Origin: Chloranthus sessilifolius
Taxonomy: Eukaryota > Streptophyta > Magnoliopsida > Chloranthales > Chloranthaceae
Direction: 5' to 3'
Length of the DNA: 64,000 nucleotides
Assembly: GCA_021018995.1 (NCBI GenBank)
Contig: CM037584.1
Coordinates: 51,774,811 to 51,838,810 of the forward strand
Made by a program: the position numbers and the translations under genes
The notes under the pieces: generated by a model
Told to the model about the DNA's origin: nothing
Databases searched by the model: none
What the model saw: the letters and a program-made list of their open reading frames with translations, nothing else
Shown here: one piece after another, positions 36,635 to 51,600 of the stretch
How the letters are laid out: every line of letters begins with the position of its first letter
Numbering within the stretch: position 1 is the first letter of the stretch

Positions 36635-39600
36635 TTCAAATCATTCAACAGCCATAATGATTTGTATGCTTTAATATGCCATTATTATTAGTATGCTTAT
36701 GGTTTATCAGTTTTGGAGCGAATTTTGTGTTCTATCTTCAGGCAAGGCTATATTACATTGACATCTTATGTCACTACTATGTGATATCTTTGTCATGTAG
36801 GGACACGGTTTCCGGAACGATCTTTTTGGCATGCTTGCAGATCTAAAACCTCGGTTTATAAGATTTCCAGGTATACAATGTAATGAGTAGATTGTTTCCT
36901 GATTAGTAAAGTTTACAATGTATATGCATTGAAGATGAAACGCCAATAATGGTTTCAACTAATAATGTGTCTTTTGATCAAAGGAGTCTTCAGCAGAGTA
37001 CCTGTCACCAAAAATGAGAATTATTTAGAGCATGTAATTTGTTCTGAATCTTGTTATAATGAGAAGAACATACTCCGCATGTAACAATAAGTGCCATCCA
37101 TCATAAAACTTATCTCAAAATAACAGATTTTGCTAACCATTCATTGTTTATGCTCGTAGAAGTATCTACAACATTAAACGACAATTATATACTGTCTCTG
37201 AGATATATATGTATGGTGTTTATTAAAACTTGATCAAGTGGGTCAAAAAAAATTAGAAATCGAGGTCTTGCGGGAACTGTAGATGTCTTCAGAGATGGTA
37301 GGGAGCATTCCAAGTTGGTATTTTCGGGGAAAATTGTACCACGAACTGAATTGAAGTGAAGGCAATGGAGCCTAGAGAATGGATAAAACTTTGCTCAAGT
37401 AGTAGTTATCATTGAGGGAGATTCACTCACTGATATTAGGTAGGTTTCTTGGAGGGAAATTAACCTTTTTTTTTTAAATGCCATCATGGACCCATTGGTG
37501 AAACATTTCTTTGAACTAGCTTTAATGTTGGCGTTATCTCTTTTTCGACATGAGGGGCGCGTCCTCTGGATCTTCTTAGTTTTATTTTTCTTAAATCATT
37601 ATTTATGACAAAAATACATATTCAATGTAGCTATATCTACAGAGGTGCTTCCGTCTAAATGGACGAGCTATCTTCAAGGACTTTCTGACTATCAACTTAT
37701 TATATCATTTGTTCTTACCCTCTTTTTTATAGACGTTAGGCCAATAACAATTGAAGTTATGACTAGATACAATGACTTTGGTTGCCTAATTACATTCTTA
37801 TATCATTTAGTCTTTCCTATGTATCAAATGTGCTAGACTGATTCTTTAAGTCCTTCCCTAGATAACATGGAATATTATCCCTTTTGCTTTGCTTTAGTGG
37901 AAGTTATCCTCCCCTTTAATCAAAAGGAAACTCTTCAGTACTCTCCTAAAATTTATATTTCTTCTTTTCTAAGACATAGTAGTAGCATGCTTCATCTGAC
38001 TACATCATCTTACCAAGATGATTGATGTTGTATATTTATATTTTCCATTTTTATTATATTAGGTGGCTGTTTTGTTGAAGGCGAATGGCTGCGAAATGCA
38101 TTTCGTTGGAGAGAAACCATTGGTCCTTGGGAAGAGAGGCCCGGACATTTCGGTGATGTTTGGATGTACTGGACTGATGACGGACTTGGATATTTTGAGT
38201 TTCTTCAAGTAGGTGTCTTAACGTCTTGAGTGCAGCTTTGTCTTGTGAAGAGTTTTCTTCACTAGTTTACATCTTTCAGAGGTGTTGCTTAAGTAGCTAT
38301 TACTATTTGCTATGCAGCTAGCAGAGGACCTCGGTGCATTGCCAATCTGGGTAGTCAACAATGGTACTTTTCACTTTCTCATTGCAGACATAAGTTTCTG
38401 AAATCAACTGCATGGCTCATTTATATTTTTCATGTAATCTTTCTTTTTATTATGCAGGAGTTAGCCATAATGACCAAGTTGATTCTTCCAGCATCTTACC
38501 ATTTGTACAGGCATGTCTTGAGCTTTGTTATTTTGTTGAACTGATTACATACATAGTTTATTATAAAATCATTCAGGATTTCTTCCACAGGCTACTGGGA
38601 ATTTTTTTCAGATGATAATAACTCACTCATAAACAAACACAAGGTAAACTGACTTAATATGCATGACATATAGTCACTCTTAACACCCTGCCTGCATTCC
38701 CCATTTGCTGATCACCATGATGGTGTTCGGCCACCAAAATACGATCAGCTATATCCTTTCCATCCGGAAAAAAAAGTGTCCTCTATTTATTTTCCAGTAA
38801 AAATCTCCATTAACTATCATGTCAAAAACATTGAATTAAAATAAAGATCTGGGCAAGGTAATATTGCCTTTTGAAGGTTGTGAAATTAGGAACTTTGGAT
38901 TTTGTATCCCGAAGCCATTTGTGGATGGAACATTGATTTTTCATGAGGATTTACTCAAAAAAATTAGTAATTTAAAATGCATGTCGAAATGGTATCAAGT
39001 GATTGTTGGTATTGGGGTCAGTCTTGGTAAAAGTCCAGTGGTTCAAGTCAAGGTGGAGGACGAGCATTGAACAACATTGTAGATTGTTTGACTTGCAAAA
39101 AGAAAAGCTTTTGAGTAAGTATCTCAATCTCTAATTGGGTATATGAATTTCTCAAAATCTCTTTCAGATTTTAGCTGTGGTGAGAATTCGAAGTTTGCTT
39201 ACAATATGTAAGAGATCTTACCTTTTCTGTGTGTGTCTGTATGTGTGGTGGTGGTGGGGGGCAGATAAATAAAAACTGTTCTTCCACGCTAGTGGTTAAG
39301 TTCGAAAGATTATAAAAGGTGTTTTGTTGGGAGGGAAGGAATCCGAACTGCAAATAATGATGTGTGTAAATTGATAAGCAAATAGTCATGTTCAGTACTC
39401 ATCCATTGTGTAGTAGGCAGGGAAGATTGCAAACATATAGACTTTATTAAGGAACTTCAGACAAATGGATTCTTTGATTGAGGATTGGTAAAGCACCTCT
39501 GGGTTAAAGGTTTAAATTCTATGGAGAATCCTTTCCGCATGTAATTTTTATAGTATTTGGAAAGAGATAAAGAGCAAGATCTCTAGAGCCAAGGCTACTT

Positions 39601-42600
39601 GGTGAATGCAATTATTTATGAAATCAAGTAGCCTATATATTTTTGGGAAACTTCAAAGCTGTTTCTATTTTAATTTCTATATAATAATTGGTCCTGGTCC
39701 GACTCATAATTCACTTATGACCTGATGTTCCATAGCCTGACCGTAGTGATTTTAACAAAGGTTTTGGTGGCATCTCCAAAATTTGAGCCAGAAATTTAAG
39801 GAGGTGATCACAGCAAACATAGGCTTCTCAAAAAAAGATGAAATGGAAGGCCCTTTTCCTAGTCCTTCCCCAATTAGTTGATATTTTGAGAATGTTGCTC
39901 CATTACTCGGTGGAAGGCCCTTTTGGCGTCAAAAGTTCTTGACAGGCTTTGTTTTCTTGTCTTGTCATTTGACTGCTATTGTAATGGAGAAATATTCTCA
40001 AAACATCACTAGTTGAGCATTGAAGATTTGATTAGGACTAGCAAAACATTGATGATAGGGATAATGGCTCCAGAGAGAGGACTTGAAAAAAATCATAGAA
40101 GTTGAGAGCCGGAAAAAGAAGTTTTATGGGAGGGGGTGGGAAAGGGGGATTTAATCCCTTTCCATCCAATTTTTTTATGCTTTCAATAAATCGATCCTTT
40201 GGGGATCGTCTTTTGCTTGGAGGCTTCGGCCCTCCATGTTTCTCTCTTTGTTTTTTCCTTATTTTAGGGGTAAAATATGAGAGTTTTATCCTCTCATTGG
40301 TGAGTGTCTTCTTTTCCGAGGAGATCGACTCTACGAAGGCCTTTTTGCAATCCATACTTGTTTCTGAAACGGTTTTGATCACGGGTTTTACTGACATTTT
40401 GATGGCTTTGTTGTTGTGCGAACACATGCACTATTTCTACGCCATGAGGCATTGTTTAAAAGCTTCGATTGAAGCGATTTGTGAAGCTTTTGGTCGGTGT
40501 TTGCCCCTGTTTCCAATGTGGTGGGAGCTTTTGTGGATCGTGAGTTTGCCGATGGTGGTGGCATCTCTTCGGATGATTTTTCGGTGTTGGTTACCGGTGG
40601 ATCTTCAGGATGGTGATGGGTTCTTGAATTTTTACTTTACTTTGAAGGTCCCTGAAATCCGTGTCATTGTTAGATGGGTCTTAGATGCCATTCATTGTAT
40701 TTTAATGTTAGTTATTCTAACTACCACTATTGTGGCCCTCTACTTTGTAACCGTTCTCCATTTCAAATGAAAAGGATAAAATTTTATCTCAAAAAAAAAA
40801 ATGATCTTACACCATTCAATTAGAATTTTGATCTCACGCCATTAAAGTGTGGTTTACTGTTTTGCCACATGGCACACTTTTGTGATTAATCTAAACAGTC
40901 TAAGTGGCAATCCATCATTGGAACCTGACTGATCCAAGGAATCATCAATGTAAGTGGATGTGAACATCTGGTTGGTGAACTTTAATATCGGCCATTAGAA
41001 CTACGAAAAATGGTTGGTATTCAAGTGAACACGTTGGATGGTTCAAATCTCCCAAAAATTCTGAAATTTGGACTCATTTTCCTTCAACATATGATCTATC
41101 ACTTCGACGATATGGATTACCCACATCGTAAAGCATTAATGGTGTAAGATCATTTAAACACCATTTTGGTGTTTAAATGATGGTCGGGAGAGTCGGGCAC
41201 TTGATTATATGTGGGACTTTAAGATGATGTAATCTGTCTCGTTTTCTTGTGATTATAGATATGGAAGGCACCTGTACACCTTCGTTATGTATGGGAACTC
41301 GAATTCATTAATATACTTCTTGTTTTATTTGTCTAACTTTATTTTCTTTTATCACCATTTAGAATTATCATTGTCGTCATCATTTCCTTGTCCCATTTAT
41401 TTGGGGTCGGCTTTGGGTTCTCTCAATTTATCAATAAGATCATCAATTATAAAAATAAAATAAATAAAAAAATTTATTGCTGTTTGTCAGAGTGGTCAGT
41501 CATTTGATACATAAAAAGTTTTTGAGAAGGAAAGGAGTACCTCATAAACTGAATCCCAAGAAAACACTGAAGTGCTATTTATCTTATTATTTATTACCCA
41601 CATCTTACCATTTTGTTTGGTCTCTGATATATCTGTACAAAAAATAAATTCTGCTGATTAGAAAAGCGGCAATTGTAGATTGTCTAGAAATTTTGAAAAA
41701 TCTGGTATTGATTAAAGATATCATTCTTTCTTTCTAAGCATATGTGACCAAAGCAAGTGATTTGTGCCACTTTGTTTAAAGTTGAACCAGCTTTAGTTAA
41801 TATAGCATATATAATGAGATGGTTGTTTTGATGAAAATATCTTGCTTGGGGTGTTAAGATCAACTTAAGATCCTTTCCTTTTATTAATTTTTAATTAGCC
41901 ATCACCACCGAGTTATGTTGATAGTGTAAAATTTCTACACAACTATCCCATTTAATCTGTCAAAATTTCTGCAGGACATTCTTAATAGTATTGAATTCGC
42001 CAGAGGGGATCCCGATTCACCATGGGGTTCTGTTCGAGCTTCAATGGGACACCCAGAACCTTTTGATTTGAGATATATGGCAATTGGGAATGAGGATTGT
42101 GGGAAAAAGAATTATCGAGGTAGCATCAAATTCATTTATCCATATTTTGTGGTTTTTCATGTGGAGCATAAAGTAGTGTGCTTCATATATAGAGGTTTGT
42201 TGGTACAGTCAAGGTATCAAAATCGGTATCGGTCTCGCGTATCGGTTTCCCGATGACTGATACGACTTGGCAGATAGCGATACGTATCGGCCTATTATTA
42301 TTATTTTTTTAAAGAAAAGCTACGTCTCGGACGAAACTAAGACGTCTCGGCCGATACCCGATACGTATCGGCCGATACGGTATCCGATGCCCGAGTTGGG
42401 ATACTGATATGTATCGGACCGATACGTATCGGTTTGCCGAGAAACCGATACGGATCGCCAATATGTATCGGTATCGGCCGATTTTTTATACCTTGGGTAC
42501 AGTTTTGCATGCACAAAAACAGCACTGTTGCCATTTTCTCCTTTATAGACAAAAGTTACTAAACTGCCTAACCAAATTCAACTGAAAATCAGGAGGACTT

Positions 42601-45600
42601 GGATGTCATTGGCTTAGGAATTCATTGCCACTAGTTTAACAGAAGAGCTTAGAAATTATTATTATTATTTTTGTATTTTGAACCTATTATGATTATGTAG
42701 AATCGTAGATGCAAATTCTTTGATACTGACATCGATTACTGATGCCTCTTCACACCTACTGTCAACTTGATATCTTGATGATTTATATGAAAATCCATAT
42801 GACTGTTTATGTGGAACCATCCCACAAATATACTGATTCTACTGTGTATAATTTAAATGGTAATAATGTTAGATGTTAAGTAGTATAATCAAATTGAAAA
42901 AATTTACTTCGGAGGCTAAAACCTGAGACTTATTTGTTTGTCAAACGATAAAAGATGAAGCACTAGCAGCTGTAATTTTGTAGATAAATGTGGCATAGTG
43001 TTGGGATTTGGGACCACATGGTTTGCCATGACAATGGAGGTGGACCTAGGAGCATGGAACCGTTAGCATGTAATGGAGTATCATGAGAAACCAAGATTGA
43101 TGTACTACTTGACCTCTGCTAGCACGGAGCCATCTTTATTAGAAGAAAGAAAGAAAACCCAGAATATTACTTTATCTCTTAATCAACAAATCTCTTGAGA
43201 AACTATGTCATGAAGAACTTGCCACTCTCCCTTCAGCCACATATGCCTCGCAATTTAGAGAGGCCAGTAGAGAAAAGGGACATCTACACTAAAATCCCAC
43301 CCTACACAGTGCTTAAGTAAAAATTTCTGCAATAAAAAAAAAAAAAGATGTCAATCCTTAGCGGAGTGTGAAAAGTGAAAACTTCTCCCCTCTCAAAGGA
43401 TCGTAGGGCTTCTAGACCAGGGAAGTGAATTTACTGTTGCTAGAAGAAAGAACAGAAAACATGCTAGGGAGCTTTAATACTATGCTAAAAACACTTAAAA
43501 AAGATTAAAATGTGTTCACAAATGGAAAGGATGTATGTATGCACTAAGAAAGCAAGAGAACACTGCTAGAAAGCAAAATAAGAAGTCATATTATGTTATC
43601 CAGATTTCGGTATGACAGTTGGCATCAATAGGGCTTTCACACTTGGATTGAGCAAGGAGACAAAGGTACATTACCAATTTTGAAGTTTCTGGGTGACAGC
43701 CTATAATATTTGGAACTTTGTACAGGCAAGTTGAACTTAATTTCTGATAGAGCAGTGGTGGGAGATTTAAAACAAAAACAGAGTTGTAGCCTTGCAAAAT
43801 ATGGAAAGTCTAAGGAAACTTAAGTCAGCTTGTTTTATTGCTCTTTACCATTAATGGAAGGTTGAAACTTCAGAGAGACTGAGACTATATGGTCTAACAC
43901 CTCTGTGGCACAATTCTCTTCATTCATTCATGTTTATCTTTGATGTGTGTGCTTTCTGAACATGAATTAATGATATAAACATTTTTCGATTAGTTATTGA
44001 TGATATTAGGAAGTAATTGGACCAATTTATGTCGCCATGCTTGCATAAATATGAGCTCTCAGAGTCATACAAAATTAGACTGATGAACAGAGATAAGCTA
44101 TTTGGTCATGTAGTTAGCAGGTAATGCATTTTTTAATAGAATTATTTTTCCGTTGTCCATTTTTTCTGCACATCTCTCACTTTTTTCTCCTGATAAACAT
44201 CACCTATTGGTCCGTGCACTCCATTGACAATGACTCTATCAATTGGAGGGCTCAAAATTTTCTTTTGCTGAAATATTTAATTTCTCCCTAATTTCCATGC
44301 AATTAAGGAAAGTTAGCTGATATTCTGGATTAGTTGAGGTCCTCATTTAGATCTTTGTTATCAACTGTAGTTTGTAGATGGCATATGGTGCTTTACTAGA
44401 CTCCTATCTTTACTAGTTTCTTATTCAGTTATAGTAACTAAGCTTTTATGTTTTCTCAAAAAAAAAAAAAAAAAAAAAAACTAAGCTTTTATGCATTTTA
44501 TCCCAGCATAAATTTTGTGCCTGAGCATGCCAAATTTTAAATTTTCATGACTTCCACCTTTACTTCATACGGTAAAGAAGATTTCTGTTACAGCTGAATG
44601 TATAATTTTTTGGATGGGTTAAAGGATGCATAACTCAGTGTACGTAATCTGACACTTGCACTTTGATTGGCCAGGAAACTACCTTAAGTTCTTTGGCGCT
44701 ATTAAAGCAGCTTATCCAGACATCCAAATTATATCAAATTGTGATGCTTCTTCTCACCCATTGGATCATCCAGCTGATATGTATGATTATCATGTAAGAA
44801 TATAACAAAACCATTCTATATAACTATAACTGGTTCTACGTACAGCTTTATATTGACCTGTAGCCTTACAAGGTTGAGACTGTTGCACTGTGGAGTAAGA
44901 GCTAACTAACTATACTATTTTCTTGGATAGGTTTATACTTCTGCAAACAACATGTTTTCTAGGGCTCATCAATTTGATAATACGCTGCGTACTACTGGTC
45001 CAAAGGTGTAATTCCATTTCACTTCTAAGTCTCATAACCCTTGATTCATCAATGTCTATGGATCATCACTTTGTGGAATTCATTTCAGGCTTTTGTGAGT
45101 GAGTATGCTGTGACTGGAAAGGATGCTGGCAAAGGAAGTCTTTTGGCGGCTTTAGCAGAAGCTGGATTCCTTGTTGGGTTGGAAAGGAACAGGTATACTA
45201 ATTCATTGCTCCTAATGAAATACTTATTATACTTTATAAGACTTGATGTGGGAATCAAGGAATCAAGGTATCAATTGTTACCTACAGGCATCGGTAGGTA
45301 TAGGTCGATACCTACCAATATGATTGGTATCAGCCAATACATACTGATCTTTTTATTCCTTCCCTTATCAGCTGATACTGACTGATATGTATTGCTATTG
45401 GCTGATACATCAGTCTAGGCATCGACCAATAAGATGGCTGCTGCCGAGGTTCAAAATCATGGTGTGAATCAACTTCCCGATGTCAACTTGTCACTCGAAT
45501 CAAGCATCGACATAAACCAAAATTTCTATGTATATTGAAATTTTGTATCTTTTTCTTTCCAGGCTTTTGACTTATCTAATATATTCTGAATCTACAAAGA

Positions 45601-48600
45601 TTATTAATTCCTTTCACATTTAACTCTCTCATTAGATTATTTTAATCAACCTGATGCCTTGTGAATGCTTTGTTTTAACAATCCACAATTTCAGCAATTA
45701 TGACTTCTTCATTCAGGTATTACCTTAGTAAAATACCTTTCTTGAATATCATGTTCGCCTCCATACATCTTGATGTTCTTTTCTTTCTTCGTCCATGTAT
45801 CTATCTTGTCACTTATTTTGATATAAATATCATTATACAAGAATGACTGATGTAAGTGATATCCTGTTCAGTCTTAAACAAAAAAGTGACACATAAGAAA
45901 ACAACTTAATTATTGTTATTTTTTATATTTTTAATTAACCTTTTGTTACTGACAAACTGCATTTTCCACCTCTTTATATATAGTGATACCGTTGATATGG
46001 CAAGCTATGCACCACTTTTTGTGAATGACCATGATCGCAGGTACCTTTTTCTCCTAGTTTCAAAATTATATGTTCCTTATAGTTATTTTTTGCCAATTTT
46101 ATTCCATGTAAGATACTTATTTTTTATTTTTGGTTGCAATTTTTTCAACCTTCCATTGGGCTACGGGCCCAATCCCTTTTTATTATTCTAAATAGATGCC
46201 ATTTTGAATTGTTGATCCATTATCAATAATGAAGGTGGAACCCAGATGCTATCGTCTTCGACTCATGGCAGCAGTATGGAACTCCTAGCTACTGGATGCA
46301 ACATTTTTTCAAGGAATCAAGTGGTGCAACCCTTCATTCTGCCACGTTCCAAGGAAATAACTCCAATTCTTTGGTAGCCTCTGCAATTACTTGGCAAAGG
46401 TCTGAGGACAGTATATATTTCCTAAGAATAAAGGTATTCAGTCTTAGCTACCTCACACCTCAATATCTTCAATCTCCACTTATATTGATTCATATTAGGT
46501 TTTTCCTTATATTGTATCTGCTTTATGCTTTTTGTGGCATATTCCAGTCTGCTCTACTCCAGGTTTCTAGGGGCAGCCCTGAGATTTTGGGGGCTCTAGG
46601 CGAGTCCCTAAAATGGGACCCTGTTGCTACTGAACTGGGTTGCGCCTTTGGGGGGTGGGGACCTATTTTTTGCATAAATTTTGGGGACCCCAGGCGACCG
46701 CCTCTTGGGCCTATGCCCAGGGCCGGCCCTGTGGTTTCTCAAAGATATCTGCAATAAATTTGTTTCTCTAAAGTAGACCTGTTCCCTATTATATAATGCT
46801 CCCTCATCATACATAAACAATGTTGCATATGCATATGGGCAATGGTCAATTCCAACTGGTTGAACCTTATATGTTATTTAACCAGTTTTAGAGTCCTTGG
46901 ATACAAGGGATTTTGTCATGGAAAGTACTACCACATCAACTTATGAAAGTGTGGAAGCCATGAAAGTCAAGATTGCCATGTATCTAACTGTTACAAAACC
47001 GCTTGAACCCCACATCAGATCCAACCTGTTGGACCTGACCATTCACAGATGCACAGATTACTTGATATGGAATGGAGTATTGGTATCGTCCGATATTTTG
47101 AATCATGCATGTTGCTCATGTTTACGGTTCTGCCATGGTGTTTTCTCATGCTCCTCATGTTTACGGTTCTGCCCTTTTCCTTTAAATGGGCTTTCTCATT
47201 CGAAGTCTGAGGAAAAACGCTATTACACATGGGCTTTGTTAACATTCACAACATTGGTCAACCTGTGAACTTCACGAACATTTTATGCCATATGGAATAT
47301 GTGAAAGATTGCCAGTAGTTGTCATTATGAAATTTTACGAGGGTATAATTGTAAATTACTATTATTCAATGAATTTTTTAACCATGTGGCATATTCATAT
47401 CAGATGCCTGACCTTTCCCCCAGCTGCACAGACCTTGAGACCCGAGCAAACTTGAAGCATACAGAGCTATGTGCTGCACATGGCGCATATGCCATGTGCT
47501 GGAAAATGAGCCAGGCATCTAATAACATCTCTTCATTTTTCAGTCTCCTTAAAACAAACCAGCTGCCACATATACAAGACTTCCGTATGGTGTTTTTACC
47601 CAAGCACCACCCTCATGATATCTCATGACGATTTCCTCCAATTTCATCTGAAGATTTCACAAGCATCAAAAGTCCAGTGAAGGTCACAGGGTTTACCAAC
47701 ACGATGAATATTAACAAAACCCCAAATGCACTCAAAACACGTACACACGTTTATAATGTGATGAGATGGCTCATAGATCGCTTAATGAGATCAATCCAGA
47801 CCATTCAGTTGGCAGACCCACCATATGGAATGCAACAGATTGACATCCAAAAAAAACCTGTAGCTCAATTGGAAGGTATGCCATGACAACTTCGAGATCT
47901 AATGTTCATTCCCACCTTGTTGGGGAAAAAAAAAAACAAGAAACTCACACAATTGGGCACTCCTAATGTACGATCAATACATTCTTTAGTTCCCTCATTA
48001 ATCAATTTGGTTATGTTGCTTATCATATTTCTTTTAAAGTTAATTAAGTTGGTGTTCGATCCAGTTTTCAATGCCCCTGTTTGATTGACCAGAACCATAT
48101 ATTTGCAGATTGTAAATTTTGGGACTAATTTGGTGAATTTAACGATATCACTGCATGGATTGGAATCAAACTCTGTTGATTCTTTCCAGTCGACCAAGAC
48201 TGTACTGACATCTAATAATTTGATGGATGAGAATTCCTTTTCAGTACCAAACAAGGTATGCATTCTGCATCTATTTTCTCGTATTCCTTATTTACGTATG
48301 CCTATGTCCATGCGCATTGTGTTCGTATTTTATGTGCAAACTAATGCATCCCATGATGTGGTATAACTGAGGGCTTAACTCATGCTTTAAAATCTTGGGT
48401 CCGGTACTGGTCCTTGTCCCAGTAACATACCAGAGATATCATCCGGTATACCTAAAAGGGTTAATACTTTATACTGGGTATTAACCCTTTTATACTGGGT
48501 CTGTCTGGTACCGGTACATACCTGCTGGTGTTTTTCCAGTATTTTACACCATGGTTGAACTAGAAACCTCTGTTAGTAAAATTGCTTTTCTATATTTAGT

Positions 48601-51600
48601 TATGACTCTTGAAGACGGAAATTGGAGTAGCCTACTTTTGTTGGTACTTTTTCTGTTTGTCTTCTTTCTTTCTAGCTGATCATGGAGAGGCACAGCAAGG
48701 ATAAAGGTGCTCTTTTAAATTACTAGGATGAAATAAACTGTGCCACTTTCCTGAACTCGGGGTTGGGATCTTTTTGGATGCTCCACCAAAATATAAGTCA
48801 AAACTGGTGGCTGATTTGAATTTTTGGGTCCAAAACGGGGGTTGCAATTACCTTTTGTCACAACCTAAATGATCCCGACTTCGTTTGGTGGTGCGCCATA
48901 TGGGTGGCTCATGTTTCATCTGTCCATAAATAAAAACTAAAAAATAAAAATGTTTCAAGTGTGCATTAAAACAGCACCTGAATTCCTGAATAGCTAGTCA
49001 AAGGTATATTGGGTCCACCCTTTGGCCAGAGTCCAAATTGCAGTTTAGCGTCACACACTCACTAAAGACACAGAATTGATGTCCTCACTGACATCGTGAG
49101 ATTATGAAACACCTTTTACCAAATAGAATCTTGTTGAAAGATTTCTTCTAAGGATAACCCCCAAAAATCTGTGACAACCGGGTGACTTGAAGGTATAACC
49201 TTCATAACCTTATCATCCGAGGATGCCTTTTTAATCCAAGTAGCAAGGGTTTAAGCTCAAGATAGAAAAAGAGGAAAAACAAAAGGCTGTTCCTTTGGAA
49301 ATTTGTCTGTTGTTTTAATTTTTATAGATAAATAAATAAAAGGTTGCAGAAAAATCAAGAAGTATAAAATCCACTAGTATTTCCTGTATATATCCTGCTA
49401 TCAGATATTATAAGTCAGTACAGCTGATAAATATGGATAATCTCACTACAAAAAGATAAAGATAGTAATAATAATAATGTCAATATTAATGATAATAACG
49501 GACTCGCAATCGCTAATGGAGCCACATAAAATAAAGGAAAATTTGCACTTTCGGCCCTATAATTTTGCTTATTTATAAAAACGGTCTTATAGTTTCAATC
49601 TTTGCGCAAAAGGCCAGCTACAAGCCAAGCCGCTTTCACATCAGCAATCATATATCCTCTTTTTTATATATAGATGCGAATTCCTTTTGATATGAGATTT
49701 CTCCTCCTATACAAAAATTTCCTGTAGTCTGTTTTCTTTGTATCAGTATAGACCACGCTGTAAGCTGCAACACAAGAGCACTGGTAAGATAGTGTTTTTT
49801 TAGTAGTTATAAAAAATTATAACATAAGAAAAGAATAATTATATCCGCTATCTTATGGTAGCACGCCACTGATATAAGGTAGCGTATCGCTACCTTAAGT
49901 TAGCGCCGCTAACTTAAAGTAGCGTATCGCTTCTTTATGTTAACGCCGCTAACATAAGGTAGCGGGTTGCTATCTTAAGGTAGCGATCGCTAATTTAGGA
50001 TAGCGGCGCTACCTTAAGATAGTGACCCGCTACCTTATGTTAGCGCCGCTATCTTAAGATAGCGATACGCTACCTTATATCAGCGTCACGCTGTATAACT
50101 GAATAATATGTAGAAGTTAGTTTGCAATTTAATATTCATTATTTTTTAAATTTTAAGATGAAATGAATGTTCTTGTACTTTGTCATTTTGATGGTGTCCG
50201 GGTCGGTGATAATACTTACAACGGTGGACATTGAAAGATTGTCGTTGTTAGAGAGAATATATCATTTGATCAATTTAAGCAGAAAATGTACAATGTCAGT
50301 AGGACTCGACTGGAAGAACATTCAATTACACCATCTGTTTCTTTGCGCATAAAAAAAGAGTTAGTGTTTGTCGAATTGTCTGACTCCGATGATCTTACGA
50401 ACTTATTTAAAGCATATCGTATTAGTGATAGTATGATAAATGTTTATATCGAAAAATCATTAGCAACTCTTATGACCGAAATTTTATCGTCTATTGAAGC
50501 ATTTCAACTGTTCTAGCAGGAAACAAACAAAGATGATAAAGAAATTGAGGAAAATGTCAGATTAGGAGATGATGATAGTGTAGAATCAGAATATTTGATT
50601 GAAAATCAAGGAATACGGTTTGAAGATGAGAACTTCGATGCACCGATGATAGTCGACGATGATAGAAATATAAATATAGGATTTCACCCCTACTGTAGGC
50701 CTTTGGAGCAACCTTTTTTCAGACATTCGAATGAGAGAAAGCAATGAAGATCAAGGATATTGTCCTCAAATGAATCCGATGCATGATATATTTCAGCTCA
50801 ACTTCGAATCGATAAACAATACATTTGACTGGAATTAGTGGGAAACATTTTTAGGAGGCCTTAGTCCATATCAATGACCTTCTTAACCAATAGCTTCGGA
50901 GCAAACAATAATCGAGCCTTCAACAGAACAACCTCTCGCACCTCAAACATTCCCACCTCGGCCAACCTCAACCCAAACAATTGCACTTCAACCAAACATA
51001 CCTCGACGGACTCAATCTCAATCACGTAATAATCTTCCAGTCGATGGCGGTGATAGTGATCCTGAAAATAATGAAGTACCGTCGTCGCCTATTTCGCGTG
51101 TTAATACTAATAGGGGAATTGATCAATCTCTGGTGGACGATGACTATGATCTTAATAACTCAGAGGGCGAGTATATGGATTCGGATGATGAAGAACTGTA
51201 TGAAGGGGAGCCATTAACTGTTGGTCAGATATTCAGAAATAAAAAATTCTTCTAAAAAGCTCTTAAAGAGTTTGCAATGGTAAATAATTTTTAAATTAAA
51301 CTAATAAAAATCAATCATCTTCGAGTTACGGCGAAGTGTATTGAAGTAGGGTGTGTTTGGCGAATACATGCATCAAAATTGGTCAATGTGGACACGTTTG
51401 TCGTGAATACTTTCCGTCAGGAACATACGTGTGGAATGTCAGCTTTCGAAAGAGGACATCGCTAGTGTACGACATCATGGATAACTTCCTTCGTGAAGGA
51501 TAAGTTGTTAAAAGGCTTTGACAAGAGCCCTGCTTCAATAATTTTTTATATTGAGAAAAAATATAGTGTAACAGTAAGCTACTGGAAAGCATTGAGAGGA

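Noticed and set aside
49443..49460. CACTA element start (CACTACAAAAAG) left of the MULE
   Set aside because: No matching inverted end or 3-bp duplication on the right side; the MULE TIR and 9-bp duplication explain the large insertion better.
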